From Gordonia sp. KTR9 (lineage in GTDB: Bacteria > Actinomycetota > Actinomycetes > Mycobacteriales > Mycobacteriaceae): 64,000 bases of DNA. Shown in pieces: positions 35,907 through 45,061 of this stretch. The notes beneath the pieces were generated by a model. It was not told the origin of the DNA. It searched no databases and saw nothing but the letters and a program-made list of their open reading frames with translations. Location: the NCBI RefSeq assembly GCF_000143885.2, contig NC_018581.1:1922001-1986000 (forward strand), read 5' to 3'. Positions within the stretch are counted from its first letter, which is position 1, and each line of letters opens with the position of its first letter. Both the position numbers and the translations under genes were made by a program.

Positions 35907-38900
35907 TCAGGCATGATCACCGAAGCGCAGGCGGATGCCGCGCGGTGTCGTCGAGAACCCGGCTTCGACGAGTACCTTGCCGAAGTCGGTGGCGCGCACG
36001 GGCTCGGAGTCGATGTGGTCGATCGTCAGGCGGGAGATCCGACCGCGCCGGACGAGCGCGACCAGCGCGCCGGCGGCCGACTCCAGCCGCGGGATCGAGT
36101 CGCTGAACGTGAGCAGCGTCTTGCCGCCGCGCTCGACGAAACTCACCAGTTCGCCGTCCACGAGCACCACCAGCGCTCCCGGTTTGCGGCCCGGGCGGTG
36201 GCCGGCGTCGGTGTCGCGGGACCGCGGCCACTCCAGCGCGGCCCCGAAGGGGTTGGCCGGATCCGTCGCGGCCAGCACCGTGGCCTCGCGGGGCGGTTTG
36301 CGATCGGGGAGCGCATGCCGCCGCAACTCGTCGACCGTGGCGGGCGAGGCGAACTGTGCTCCGCCGAGACCGTCGACGTAGTAGCCGCGGCGGACGTGTC
36401 CGTTGTCCTCGAAGACGGTGAGCGCCTTGTACACCCGCGCGAAGCCCCCCGTGACCTCCTCGGCGACGACGCTCCCGCGCGTGATCACGCCGTACCGGGT
36501 GAGCAACTGGTCGCACAGGCCCTGCGTGGCGATCGTCGGTTCGGTCGAGGGGTGGTCGAGAGCGAACCAGCGACCGCTCGCCGTCGGCGACACCGGTGGC
36601 GACGCGGAGTGCTCGGTCAGATACCGGGCCGACAGACGACCGGCGCGGAGCCGTGGTGCTCGCCCGCGTGCCCGATGAGCCGGGGCCGAGCGAGGTGCGG
36701 ACGGGCTGCGCCGCGGCTGCAGGAGTGCCCGGACGGGCGCGAAGCTGTCGTTGCTGACCTGTCCGGCCCATACGAGGTCCCACAGCGCGCTCTCGATGTC
36801 GGCGGCCGGCGTGGCGGTGCCGGTGCTGATGTCGGCGGCGATCTGCGGGAATCGCAGCGCGCCACCGGGTTCGAGAGCGGCCGTGACCGCGTCGTGCACC
36901 GGGGTCGTGTCGATCTCGTCGGCGTCGGGCAGCGTGAGCACCGCGACGTCCGCCGGATGCAGGGCCACCCAGCCGTCGGAGTTCCCGATCCGACCGTGGC
37001 CGGACCAGATCACCTCGCCGGCGCTGAGCAGTTCGTCGAGCATGGGCGGTGCATAGTCGGAGATCCGGGCGGGCAGGACCAGTGACTCCCACGCCGACGC
37101 CGGGAGCGGGAACCCCGCCAGCTGGTCGATCACCGTCGCCACCCCGTCCACTCCCCGCAGTTGCGTGCCCGGCGAGGCGTGCTGCCAGTCGGCGAGGAAA
37201 CGGGCGAGTACGTCGGTGCCCACCGGCGCCACCTCGGCGCGGCTCGCGGCGAGCGAGCCTCGGCGGATCTGACCGAGCACGTCGGTGTGACACCACTGAC
37301 CCTCGCGGGGGGCGGTGTCGGCGCCGCTCTCCGGCAGGAAATCGCCTTCGACGACGCGTCGTTCCGCGGCGAGGCGGTTCAGGGTGTCGCGCACGACCCC
37401 GGTGGCGACACCCAGGGCGGCGGCGGCCTCCGGGACGGTGAACGGGCCGTGGGTGCGGGCGTAACGGCCGATCAGGTCCCCGACCGGATCGGGCACCGGT
37501 TCGAGGTAGGCCGCCGGGATGCCGAGCGGCGCCGGAACCCCCAGCGCGTCGCGGAGGCGGGCGGTGTCGTCGATCGCGGCCCACAGGGCGCGAGCGTTGT
37601 GGTTCACCGAGATGATCTGCCCGACGCGGTGCAGTTCGGTGAGCAGCTCGGGCGCGGGCGTCTCGCCGCGGTACCTGGCCTCGACCTCCTCGGTGGTGAG
37701 GGGCCCCAGCCACCGCAACAGGTCGACGACGTCCTCGGCGTCGCGGGCCTGGCGTTCGGGGGACAGGCGCTGGAGCCGGGCGATCACCTCGGCGATGACG
37801 GCCGGGTCGAGCAGTTCCCGCAGGTCGACGCGTCCGAGCAGTTGTGCGAGCAGACTGGTGTCGAGGGAGAGTGCGGCCGCTCGGCGCTCGGCGAGCGGAG
37901 CGTCGTCGGCGTACATGAACGCCCCCACGTACCCGAACAACAGTGAGGCGGCGAAGGGAGACGGGCTCTGCGTCTCGGTCTCCACGACCCGGATCCGGCG
38001 CGTGCGGATGCGGGTCAGCAGATCGAGGAGCGCGGGGAGGTCGTAGACGTCCTGCAGGCATTCGCGAACCGCCTCGAGCACGATCGGGAAATCGGGGAAC
38101 TTCGATGCGACGGACAGCAGTTGCGCGCTGCGCTGCCGTTGTTGCCACAGCGGGGCGCGCCGCCCCGGATCCCGTCGGGGCAACAGCAGTGCGCGTGCGG
38201 CACATTCGCGGAACCGGGACGCGAACATCGACGAATCGGCGAGCCCGTCGGTCACGAGTTGCTCGACCTCGTCCGGGTCGAGGAGGAACATGTCCGCCCC
38301 CGGTGGGGCGTCGTCGGTGTCGGGCATGCGCAGGATGATGCCGTCGTCGGAGGCCGTGGTCGCGCCCTCGATCCCCAGCGTCTCCAGCAACCGCTGCGAG
38401 ATGGCACTCGCCCAGGGTGCGTGGACACGTAAACCGTAGGGGGAGTGCAGGATCACTCGCCAGTCGCCGAGCTCGTCGCGGAACCGTTCGACGACCAGCG
38501 TGCGGTCGGTGGGCAGGTGGCCGGTCGCCTCGCGCTGTTCGGCGATGAGTGTCGCGAGGTTGGTGCGGGCGTTCTCGGTCAGTCCCAGGCGATCCGCGTG
38601 GTCGTCGAGCTTCCCGGGATCGGCGATCGACTGGGTGAACGCGCCGATCGCGGCCCCGAGTTCGGCGGGTCGTCCGATCGCGTCGCCGATCCAGAACGGC
38701 AACCGGCCCGGCTGACCGAACGCGGGCGAGACCAGGACGCGGTCGTGGGTGATGTCCTCGATTCGCCAGCTGGTCGCCCCCAGGGCGAACACATCGCCGA
38801 CCCGCGACTCGTAGACCATCTCCTCGTCGAGTTCGCCCACGCGAGTGGCCTTCTCGCCGACCATGAACACGCCGAACAGGCCGCGGTCGGGGATCGAACC

Positions 38901-40523
38901 GCCCGAGGTGACCGCGAGGCGCTGGGCTCCGCGGCGGCCGGTGATGACTCCGGCGTCGCGGTCCCAGTTGACCCGGGGGCGCAGCTCGGCGAACTCGTCG
39001 GACGGAAAACGTCCCGCGATCAGGTCGAGGGTCGCGTCGAAGACGCCCCGGCCCAGTTCGCGGTAGGGCGCCGCTCGCCGCACCACGTCGTACCAGTGGT
39101 CCACCTCGAGGTCGTCGACCGCGGCGGCCGCGATGGTCTGCTGGGCGAGGATGTCGAGGGGGTTCTGGGGAACCTTGATCTCCTCGATCGCCCCGTCGAG
39201 CATCCGGCTGACGGTCACGGTGCAGTGCAGCAGGTCGGTGCGGTGCTTCGGGTAGAGGATGCCCTGGCTGATCTCGCCAACCTGGTGTCCCGCGCGACCG
39301 ATCCGCTGCAGTCCGCTGGCCACCGACGGCGGCGACTCCACCTGGATCACGAGATCGACCGCGCCCATGTCGATACCGAGTTCGAGTGAGCTGGTGGCCA
39401 CCACGCACGAGAGTCGTCCGGCCTTCAGGTCGTCCTCGATCTGGGCGCGCTGCTCCTTGCTGACCGAGCCGTGGTGTGCGCGGGCGAGTACCGGCTCCGC
39501 ACCGGAGCTCGCGCCGCTGCCCATCACGAACGCCGGGGCACCGCCGGCGACCGACGGATTGCCGGTCGGTTCGGCCGGTTCGCCGTGGCGTTCGGCGTGG
39601 ATCTCGTTGAGCCGGGCGGTGAGTTTCTCGGCCAGGCGTCGCGAGTTGGCGAAGACGATCGTCGCCCGGTTGGCCTCGATCTGGTCGACGATCGAGGCCT
39701 CGACGTACGGCCACAGCGAGCCGGCGGTCGGCGAGAACGCGTCGTCCAGCGCGGCGGGATCGGCATCGGACACCGGGGGCGGGATGTTGGCCATGTCCTC
39801 GACGGGGACGTCGACGCGCAGGTCGAACGTCTTGTCGGCTTTGGGTTTGACCACCTGACACGGCGCGGCGCCGGACAGGAACCCCGCCACCACCTCAGGC
39901 GGGCGGACCGTCGCCGACAGTCCGATCCGCTGGGCGGGCTTGTCCAACAGCTCGTCGAGGCGTTCCAGGGTCAGCGCGAGGTGGGTGCCGCGTTTGGTCG
40001 CGGCGACCGCGTGCACCTCGTCGACGATGATCGCCTCCACACCGGTGAGGCTCTCCCGCGCGGCCGAGGTGAGCATCAGGTACAGCGACTCCGGGGTCGT
40101 GATGAGGATGTCGGGTGGGGTCTTGACCAGGGCGCGGCGGTCGGCGGCCGACGTGTCGCCCGAGCGCACGCCCACGGTGATGTGCGGCTCCGGGAGATTG
40201 AGTTCCTGGGCGGCGCGGGTGATGCCGGTCAGCGGTGCGCGGAGGTTGCGCTCGACGTCGACGGCCAGTGCCTTCAGTGGCGAGATGTAGACGACCTTGG
40301 TGCCCGCGGGACGGCTGTCGGGGTCGGCGGCGAGCCGGTCGAGGGCCCAGAGGAACGCCGCCAGGGTCTTGCCCGACCCGGTCGGCGCGATGACCAGGGT
40401 GTTCGCGCCGTCGGCGATGGAGGTCCAGGCGCCCTTCTGCGCGGCCGTGGGCGAGGTGAACGCGCCCGTGAACCATCGTCGGGTGGGGGCGGTGAAGCGG
40501 TCGAGCACCGAAGCGCGGGGCAT
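35907..40523 (-). CDS. lhr: Lhr-type large superfamily 2 DNA helicase
   Basis: A 1538-residue ATP-dependent 3'-5' DNA translocase/helicase. Walker A APTGSGKT is at residues 46-53, the DEVH box is in AIIVDEVHAVA, motif III is SATVRPPE, and motif VI is LQRIGRAGHQ. After the helicase core come the winged-helix and Lhr core domains and a long C-terminal extension with tandem winged-helix-like sections, as in mycobacterial Lhr (about 1500 aa). ATG 40523 follows GGAGAG. It shares a divergent promoter region with the cobalamin riboswitch and is probably co-transcribed with nei2. Confidence 0.95.
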   Translation of the reverse strand: MPRASVLDRFTAPTRRWFTGAFTSPTAAQKGAWTSIADGANTLVIAPTGSGKTLAAFLWALDRLAADPDSRPAGTKVVYISPLKALAVDVERNLRAPLTGITRAAQELNLPEPHITVGVRSGDTSAADRRALVKTPPDILITTPESLYLMLTSAARESLTGVEAIIVDEVHAVAATKRGTHLALTLERLDELLDKPAQRIGLSATVRPPEVVAGFLSGAAPCQVVKPKADKTFDLRVDVPVEDMANIPPPVSDADPAALDDAFSPTAGSLWPYVEASIVDQIEANRATIVFANSRRLAEKLTARLNEIHAERHGEPAEPTGNPSVAGGAPAFVMGSGASSGAEPVLARAHHGSVSKEQRAQIEDDLKAGRLSCVVATSSLELGIDMGAVDLVIQVESPPSVASGLQRIGRAGHQVGEISQGILYPKHRTDLLHCTVTVSRMLDGAIEEIKVPQNPLDILAQQTIAAAAVDDLEVDHWYDVVRRAAPYRELGRGVFDATLDLIAGRFPSDEFAELRPRVNWDRDAGVITGRRGAQRLAVTSGGSIPDRGLFGVFMVGEKATRVGELDEEMVYESRVGDVFALGATSWRIEDITHDRVLVSPAFGQPGRLPFWIGDAIGRPAELGAAIGAFTQSIADPGKLDDHADRLGLTENARTNLATLIAEQREATGHLPTDRTLVVERFRDELGDWRVILHSPYGLRVHAPWASAISQRLLETLGIEGATTASDDGIILRMPDTDDAPPGADMFLLDPDEVEQLVTDGLADSSMFASRFRECAARALLLPRRDPGRRAPLWQQRQRSAQLLSVASKFPDFPIVLEAVRECLQDVYDLPALLDLLTRIRTRRIRVVETETQSPSPFAASLLFGYVGAFMYADDAPLAERRAAALSLDTSLLAQLLGRVDLRELLDPAVIAEVIARLQRLSPERQARDAEDVVDLLRWLGPLTTEEVEARYRGETPAPELLTELHRVGQIISVNHNARALWAAIDDTARLRDALGVPAPLGIPAAYLEPVPDPVGDLIGRYARTHGPFTVPEAAAALGVATGVVRDTLNRLAAERRVVEGDFLPESGADTAPREGQWCHTDVLGQIRRGSLAASRAEVAPVGTDVLARFLADWQHASPGTQLRGVDGVATVIDQLAGFPLPASAWESLVLPARISDYAPPMLDELLSAGEVIWSGHGRIGNSDGWVALHPADVAVLTLPDADEIDTTPVHDAVTAALEPGGALRFPQIAADISTGTATPAADIESALWDLVWAGQVSNDSFAPVRALLQPRRSPSAPRSAPAHRARGRAPRLRAGRLSARYLTEHSASPPVSPTASGRWFALDHPSTEPTIATQGLCDQLLTRYGVITRGSVVAEEVTGGFARVYKALTVFEDNGHVRRGYYVDGLGGAQFASPATVDELRRHALPDRKPPREATVLAATDPANPFGAALEWPRSRDTDAGHRPGRKPGALVVLVDGELVSFVERGGKTLLTFSDSIPRLESAAGALVALVRRGRISRLTIDHIDSEPVRATDFGKVLVEAGFSTTPRGIRLRFGDHA

Positions 40524-40554
40524 CTCTCCACTATGTCTCACACGTACGACAGGA

Positions 40555-40690
40555 CGCGGTATACAGTCATCCCACGCCTGTACGGGGAATCCGGTGAGAG
40601 TCCGGAACGGTCGCGCCACTGTGAACGCTGCCCATCGACGCGGTCGACGTTTCGACGGTGACGGGGAGACGTGAGTCAGGATGCCGTGCC
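40555..40690 (+). ncRNA. Cobalamin (B12) riboswitch
   Basis: The conserved elements of the B12 riboswitch are in order: GGGGAATCCGGTGAGAGTCC from 40584, then CGCGCCACTGTGAA at 40612-40625, and the 3' GAGTCAGGATGCC from 40672. The outer limits are approximate. It lies in the 5' leader of cbtB, so cobalamin binding should turn off the cobalt transporter genes cbtB-cbtA and probably the gene after them. Confidence 0.9.
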
Positions 40691-40744
40691 GGCGTGCACC
40701 ATATCCACGGACTCTCCGACGCGAGATCGGCGAAAGGACCCACC

Positions 40745-40981
40745 ATGACAGCTCCTCGTACCACCGCGGTTGCACAGGCCGCACCGGCCCGTGCCCTGGC
40801 CGTACCGAACCTCTCGGTCGCGAGCACCGCCCTCTGGCTGAGCCTGACCGTGCTGCTGGCCGGTCTCGCCTACTACTTCCTCGGGTACGACCAGGGTGTC
40901 GTGTCCGTTTTCGGTTCCGACACCCACGTGCACGAGTTCGTGCACGACGCCCGTCACTTCCTCGGCTTCCCCTGCCACTGA
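40745..40981 (+). CDS. cbtB: CbtB, small cobalt transporter subunit
   Basis: A 78-residue protein with one membrane helix (about 29-47) and a His-rich C-terminus (THVHEFVHDARHFLGFPCH) expected to bind Co(II). CbtB and CbtA form a predicted B12-regulated cobalt uptake system. ATG 40745 follows AAAGGA with 7 nt spacing and comes directly after a cobalamin riboswitch. Confidence 0.92.
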   Translation: MTAPRTTAVAQAAPARALAVPNLSVASTALWLSLTVLLAGLAYYFLGYDQGVVSVFGSDTHVHEFVHDARHFLGFPCH

Positions 40982-41022
40982 GCCGGCCTCGCCGGCCACA
41001 CCGACAGGAAGTCGAATTCAAT

Positions 41023-41853
41023 ATGGAGAAGAAGTTCATCGGCGCCGGCCTGCTCGCAGGTCTGATCGCCGGAATCGTCTCGTTCGTGTTCGCCCGGTTC
41101 TACCTCGAACCGGTGGTCGGCAAGGCCGTCGACTACGAGGGCGCCCGATCGGAGGCCGAGGAGGCGCTGGCCCACGCTGCCGAGCCGGGCGGCCACACCC
41201 ACGGTGAGGGCGGTGAGCTGTTCACACGCGCGATGCAGGAGAACCTCGGTGCCGGCGTCGGCAACGTCGTGTTCGCCCTGTGCATGGGTGCGTTCTTCGC
41301 GGTGGCGTTCACCGTGCTGTGGAGCTACGTCGGCAGCCGTCACCCGGCCACCGATCCGCGGGCGGTCGCCGGCGCGCTGGGCGGGATCGGTTTCGTGGCC
41401 GTGTTCGCCGTGCCGTTCTTCGCCTACCCGGCGAACCCGCCCGCCGTCGGCGACGACGACACCATCGGCGAACGAACCGGCGCCTTTCTCACCATCACCG
41501 TCGCGTCGGTGATCCTCGCGATCGCGGCGGTCGTTCTGGCACTCTGGCTGCGCCCGCGGATCGGCGGATTGATCTCGGCGGTCGCCGGCACCGCGGCCTA
41601 CCTGGTCGGGGTCGCGATCGTGCTCGCGTTCCTGCCGTCGTTCAGCGAGGTCCCCGAACCGGTCCGCAACGACGCCGGCCAGATCGTGTTCCCCGGTTTC
41701 CCCGGTGACGTGATCGGAGATTTCCGGGTGTACGCGATCGCCAACCAGGTGATCCTCTGGACGGTCCTCACCGTTGTCTTCGCCTTGCTTCTGGGGGCGA
41801 TGGCGCGATCGCGGACCGCCGATCGCGCACCGGCGGTGTCCTCGCAGGGCTGA
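41023..41853 (+). CDS. cbtA: CbtA, predicted cobalt transporter
   Basis: A 276-residue protein with about six membrane helices. The first contains GLLAGLIAGIVSFVFARFYL, followed by the loop HTHGEGG with candidate metal-binding His residues. It is preceded by AGGAA and sits 41 bp downstream of cbtB. Annotation rests on family recognition and the B12 riboswitch context; transport of cobalt is inferred for the family from genome context. Confidence 0.9.
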   Translation: MEKKFIGAGLLAGLIAGIVSFVFARFYLEPVVGKAVDYEGARSEAEEALAHAAEPGGHTHGEGGELFTRAMQENLGAGVGNVVFALCMGAFFAVAFTVLWSYVGSRHPATDPRAVAGALGGIGFVAVFAVPFFAYPANPPAVGDDDTIGERTGAFLTITVASVILAIAAVVLALWLRPRIGGLISAVAGTAAYLVGVAIVLAFLPSFSEVPEPVRNDAGQIVFPGFPGDVIGDFRVYAIANQVILWTVLTVVFALLLGAMARSRTADRAPAVSSQG

Positions 41854-41866
41854 GGCGATCGGTCAC

Positions 41867-42361
41867 ATGGACATCATCACCGCCGGTCGCACCGGCCCGA
41901 ATCGGTCGGTGCGATTCGGCGGTGATCCGGTCCTGGACGAGCGCGGCCGTTCATCCGTCCTGCGGCTCGCCGCGTCGATGACCCGATCCGTCGACACCTG
42001 CGGGCCGGAGATCTCGACCCGGGAGACCGCCGAGTTGCTCGGTTCGACACCAGACCTCGTCGTCGACGACGCGCTGCGGACCCTGGACGTCGGGACGTGG
42101 GCGGGCCGTACCCCGGAGGACATCGATCCGGCCGAACTCGGCGGGTGGTTCGCCGACCCGGGAGCACGGCCGCATGGGGGCGAGAGCGTCTCCGATTTCG
42201 TCGACCGCGTTCACGCCTGGCGCGCCGCGCAGACGCGCCACGGCGATCGGTGTGTGGTGGTGGCGATGCCGGTGGCGCAGGCGCTGCTGTGCACCGATGC
42301 GGGACGGTTCTTCGCGCACGAGGTGCGCCCGGCGACGCTGTACACCTGCGCCGACGTGTGA
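41867..42361 (+). CDS. Histidine-phosphatase-fold protein lacking both catalytic His (CobC/PGM-like)
   Basis: A 164-residue protein whose overall pattern follows the phosphoglycerate-mutase superfamily: an early Arg-Gly loop, LRTLDVGTWAGRTPEDI, HGGESVSDFVDRVHAW, then the late strand. However, the RHG motif is replaced by GRTG in MDIITAGRTGPN. The second catalytic His region, normally V-x-H-G, reads VVVAMPVAQ. It therefore may not be a classical phosphatase. It starts 13 bp after cbtA and should share its B12 control. CobC (alpha-ribazole phosphatase) belongs to this fold, so a B12-related role is attractive but unproven. Confidence 0.7.
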   Translation: MDIITAGRTGPNRSVRFGGDPVLDERGRSSVLRLAASMTRSVDTCGPEISTRETAELLGSTPDLVVDDALRTLDVGTWAGRTPEDIDPAELGGWFADPGARPHGGESVSDFVDRVHAWRAAQTRHGDRCVVVAMPVAQALLCTDAGRFFAHEVRPATLYTCADV

Positions 42362-42477
42362 AAGGAACAGATTCGCGACCACGTACCTAGACATCGGCAG
42401 TGACTCCTGACACAGTTGGGGACGACGAAACTGAAACATGTTCGCCCCCGGGCGGACACCGGTCTGGGAGTGTGACG

Positions 42478-43701
42478 ATGTTCGAGTGGTCCGATGAAGA
42501 TCTGATGGTTCGGGACGCCCTGCGGGCGTTCATCGACAAGGAGATCCGGCCACATCTCGACGAGCTCGAGTCCGGCGTCCTGCCGCCGTATGACATCACG
42601 CGCAAGCTGCTGTCGAGCTTCGGTGTCGACGCCATGGCCAAGGATGCGCTCGAGAAGGAACTCGAGGCGGAAGCCAAAGGGGAGAAGAAGTCCTCCGGCG
42701 ACGGTGGCGGCATGGGTGGATCGATGTTCATGATGGTCAACATCGAGCTCGCGGGTGTCTGCCTCGGCCTCGTCGCATCTCTGGGCGTGAGCATGGGGCT
42801 CACCGCCTCGACGATCCGCGGCAAGGGCACGCTGGCCCAGAAGAAGCGCTGGCTGCCGGAACTGGTCACGATGGAGAAGGTCGGCGCCTGGGCGATCACC
42901 GAACCCGACTCAGGGTCGGATGCGCTCGGCGGCATGAAGACAACGGTTCGTCGTGACGGTGACGACTACATCCTCAACGGACAGAAGACGTTCATCACCA
43001 ACGGCCCCTACGCCGACACCATCGTCGTGTTCGCCAAGCTCGACGACGGCAGCGGAATCCCGATGCGGGATCGCAAGGTCCTGTCGTTCGTCCTGGACAA
43101 GGGAATGCCGGGCCTGATCCAGGGCAAGCCGTTCAAGAAGATGGGCATGATGAGCTCGCCGACGGGCGAGTTGTTCTTCGACAACGTGCGCGTCGGCAAG
43201 GACCGTCTGCTCGGCGAAACCGAGGACACCGGTTCGGATTCGCGTGGATCCGAAGGCGCGAAGGCCGGTTTCACCGCGGAGCGCGTCGGCATCGCCGCGC
43301 TGTCACTGGGCATCATCAACGAGGCACAACGTTTGTCGATCGACTACGCGAAGAACCGGAAGCTGTGGGGTCAGGAGATCGCCCAGTTCCAGCTCATCCA
43401 GCTCAAGCTCGCCGAGATGGAGGTCGCTCGGATCAACGTGCAGAACATGCTCTTCAGTGCCCTCGAACGCGGCAAGGCGGGTAAGCCGCTCAGCCTCTCC
43501 GAGGCATCGGCGATGAAGCTCTACTCGTCCAAGGCGGCCACCGATGTCGCGATGGAGGCGGTGCAGCTGTTCGGCGGCAACGGTTACATGGCCGAGTACC
43601 GGGTGGAGCAGCTCGCGCGAGATGCGAAGTCGCTCATGATCTATGCCGGCAGCAACGAGATCCAGGTGACGCATGTCGCCAAGGGGTTGCTGCGCGGCTG
43701 A
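42478..43701 (+). CDS. Acyl-CoA dehydrogenase (FadE-like)
   Basis: A 407-residue flavoenzyme introducing the 2,3 double bond in acyl-CoA. It has the FAD/substrate segments WAITEPDSGSDALGG and FITNGPYAD, then LWGQEIAQFQLIQLKLAEM and the C-terminal QLFGGNGYMAEY with YAGSNEIQ. Near residues 60-85 is an unusual Lys/Glu- and Gly/Met-rich insert (EAEAKGEKKSSGDGGGMGG). The catalytic base cannot be assigned with confidence. ATG 42478 follows GGGAG. It is apparently monocistronic. Confidence 0.9.
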   Translation: MFEWSDEDLMVRDALRAFIDKEIRPHLDELESGVLPPYDITRKLLSSFGVDAMAKDALEKELEAEAKGEKKSSGDGGGMGGSMFMMVNIELAGVCLGLVASLGVSMGLTASTIRGKGTLAQKKRWLPELVTMEKVGAWAITEPDSGSDALGGMKTTVRRDGDDYILNGQKTFITNGPYADTIVVFAKLDDGSGIPMRDRKVLSFVLDKGMPGLIQGKPFKKMGMMSSPTGELFFDNVRVGKDRLLGETEDTGSDSRGSEGAKAGFTAERVGIAALSLGIINEAQRLSIDYAKNRKLWGQEIAQFQLIQLKLAEMEVARINVQNMLFSALERGKAGKPLSLSEASAMKLYSSKAATDVAMEAVQLFGGNGYMAEYRVEQLARDAKSLMIYAGSNEIQVTHVAKGLLRG

Positions 43702-43710
43702 GGCTCCGCC

Positions 43711-43769
43711 GCTCCAGCTGTGGTCAGGAGGCGCGGTGCGGATGCCACGCGAGGTACCACAGCTGGAGC
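43711..43769. terminator. Inverted repeat between acyl-CoA dehydrogenase gene and diacylglycerol-kinase-like gene
   Basis: GCTCCAGCTGTGGT (43711-43724) and its exact complement ACCACAGCTGGAGC (43756-43769) form a 14-bp stem with a 31-nt loop. The right arm lies inside the 3' coding end of the convergent gene. It could serve as a bidirectional terminator. Confidence 0.5.
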
Positions 43770-45061
43770 CAGTCCAGTTGCGGTGGCGCGACCCGGGTCT
43801 CGGGGCGGTGGCGGGGAACGCGCACGCGGAGTGCGCCGGGCGTGATGGTGCAGCGCACCGGCGTCGTGAGCTGTAACGATTCGCCGTCGACCCCGACGGG
43901 GATGACGTCGGCGTCGGCGTCGACGGTCACCTCGGTGGCGGTCCGCTGGACCAGTCCACGGTCGTGCGTGCGGCGTAACAGACCGACTGCCTGCCGGGTG
44001 TCGGACACCGAGACGGTGACGACCCCGAGGAGTCCCTCGTCGATGCGGGTGCGGCGGCCGAGCCCGGCGACGTCGTTGGTGGCGTAGGGGCCGTTGCTGA
44101 CCAGGATCGCCTGGGGATCGGAGACGGGCTCGTCACCGATGACGGCACGCAATCCGGACCTCGACCCTCTCCCGAGGAGGTCGGGGAGCATGCGTAACAC
44201 CGTGCGCGTCTTGTCATCCCGGTACTGAGGGCTCTGGACGACCTCGGCGTAGATGCCGAACGAGGCGTTGTTGACGAAGGGGCGACCGTTGATGTGACAG
44301 AGGTCGACGCGGAACTCGACGCCGTCGCGCAGCGCGTCGAGGCACCGCGCCGGATCCTGGCGGTCGAGTCCGAGATCGAGGGCGAAATGGTTTCGTGTCC
44401 CGGCACTGACGACCAGGAAGGGCACCCCGGATTCGGCGGCCACTCCCGCGACGAGCGCCTGGGTGCCGTCGCCGCCGGCGACCCCGAGCAGGTCGGCCCC
44501 GCGGGCCACGGCGTCCCGGGCCAGTTGGGCCACGTCGATCTCGACGGGCCCGCTCAGCAGCGCGACTTCGGCGCCGAGGGACTCGGCTTTGCGCTGCAGG
44601 TCGAACCGGCCGACCTTCCCGCCGCCCGATCGGGGATTCATGATGATGAACGGACGGTGGACGTCCGGAGCCGGGTGTTCGGGCATGAGGGAGTCGACGC
44701 GGGACGGTCGTAGCGCTCGCCGGCCGCACCCGACCGCCGCGGCCGCCAGCAGTGCGGCGACGATCACCACCCACAGCTGACGCTCGCGGATGAGGAACAC
44801 CGCGAGCACGGCCACCGGCAGCAGGGCGAGTGCGGCCGAGACCACGCGGACGACACCGCGGCTGATCAGGAACCAGTACGCTGCCGCGACGATGACGACG
44901 ACGCAGGCGCCGCAGATCGCCAGGAGACCCAGCAGCTGGAGCAGTCCGGCGGCGGCCACCGGTAGCAGGATCGCCGCGACGGCCAGCGCCATGGCCGCGC
45001 GCGCCCACCACCGGCGCGTCGTGGGCGGTGCGACCTCGGCGGCAACCGATGCCTGGCTCAT
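43724..45061 (-). CDS. Membrane-tethered diacylglycerol kinase catalytic-domain protein
   Basis: A 445-residue protein. The N-terminal 110 residues form three or four membrane helices. The rest is a DAGK/sphingosine-kinase-type catalytic domain, with FIIMNPRSGGGKVGRFDL as the nucleotide loop and GVAGGDGTQALVAGVAAESG as the GGDGT signature. NNASFGIYAEVV and an Asp-rich C-terminus follow. Such enzymes phosphorylate diacylglycerol or other lipids at the membrane; the substrate is unknown. Its start overlaps the stop of the upstream membrane protein gene (ATGA), so the two are coupled. Confidence 0.85.
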   Translation of the reverse strand: MSQASVAAEVAPPTTRRWWARAAMALAVAAILLPVAAAGLLQLLGLLAICGACVVVIVAAAYWFLISRGVVRVVSAALALLPVAVLAVFLIRERQLWVVIVAALLAAAAVGCGRRALRPSRVDSLMPEHPAPDVHRPFIIMNPRSGGGKVGRFDLQRKAESLGAEVALLSGPVEIDVAQLARDAVARGADLLGVAGGDGTQALVAGVAAESGVPFLVVSAGTRNHFALDLGLDRQDPARCLDALRDGVEFRVDLCHINGRPFVNNASFGIYAEVVQSPQYRDDKTRTVLRMLPDLLGRGSRSGLRAVIGDEPVSDPQAILVSNGPYATNDVAGLGRRTRIDEGLLGVVTVSVSDTRQAVGLLRRTHDRGLVQRTATEVTVDADADVIPVGVDGESLQLTTPVRCTITPGALRVRVPRHRPETRVAPPQLDWLQLWYLAWHPHRAS

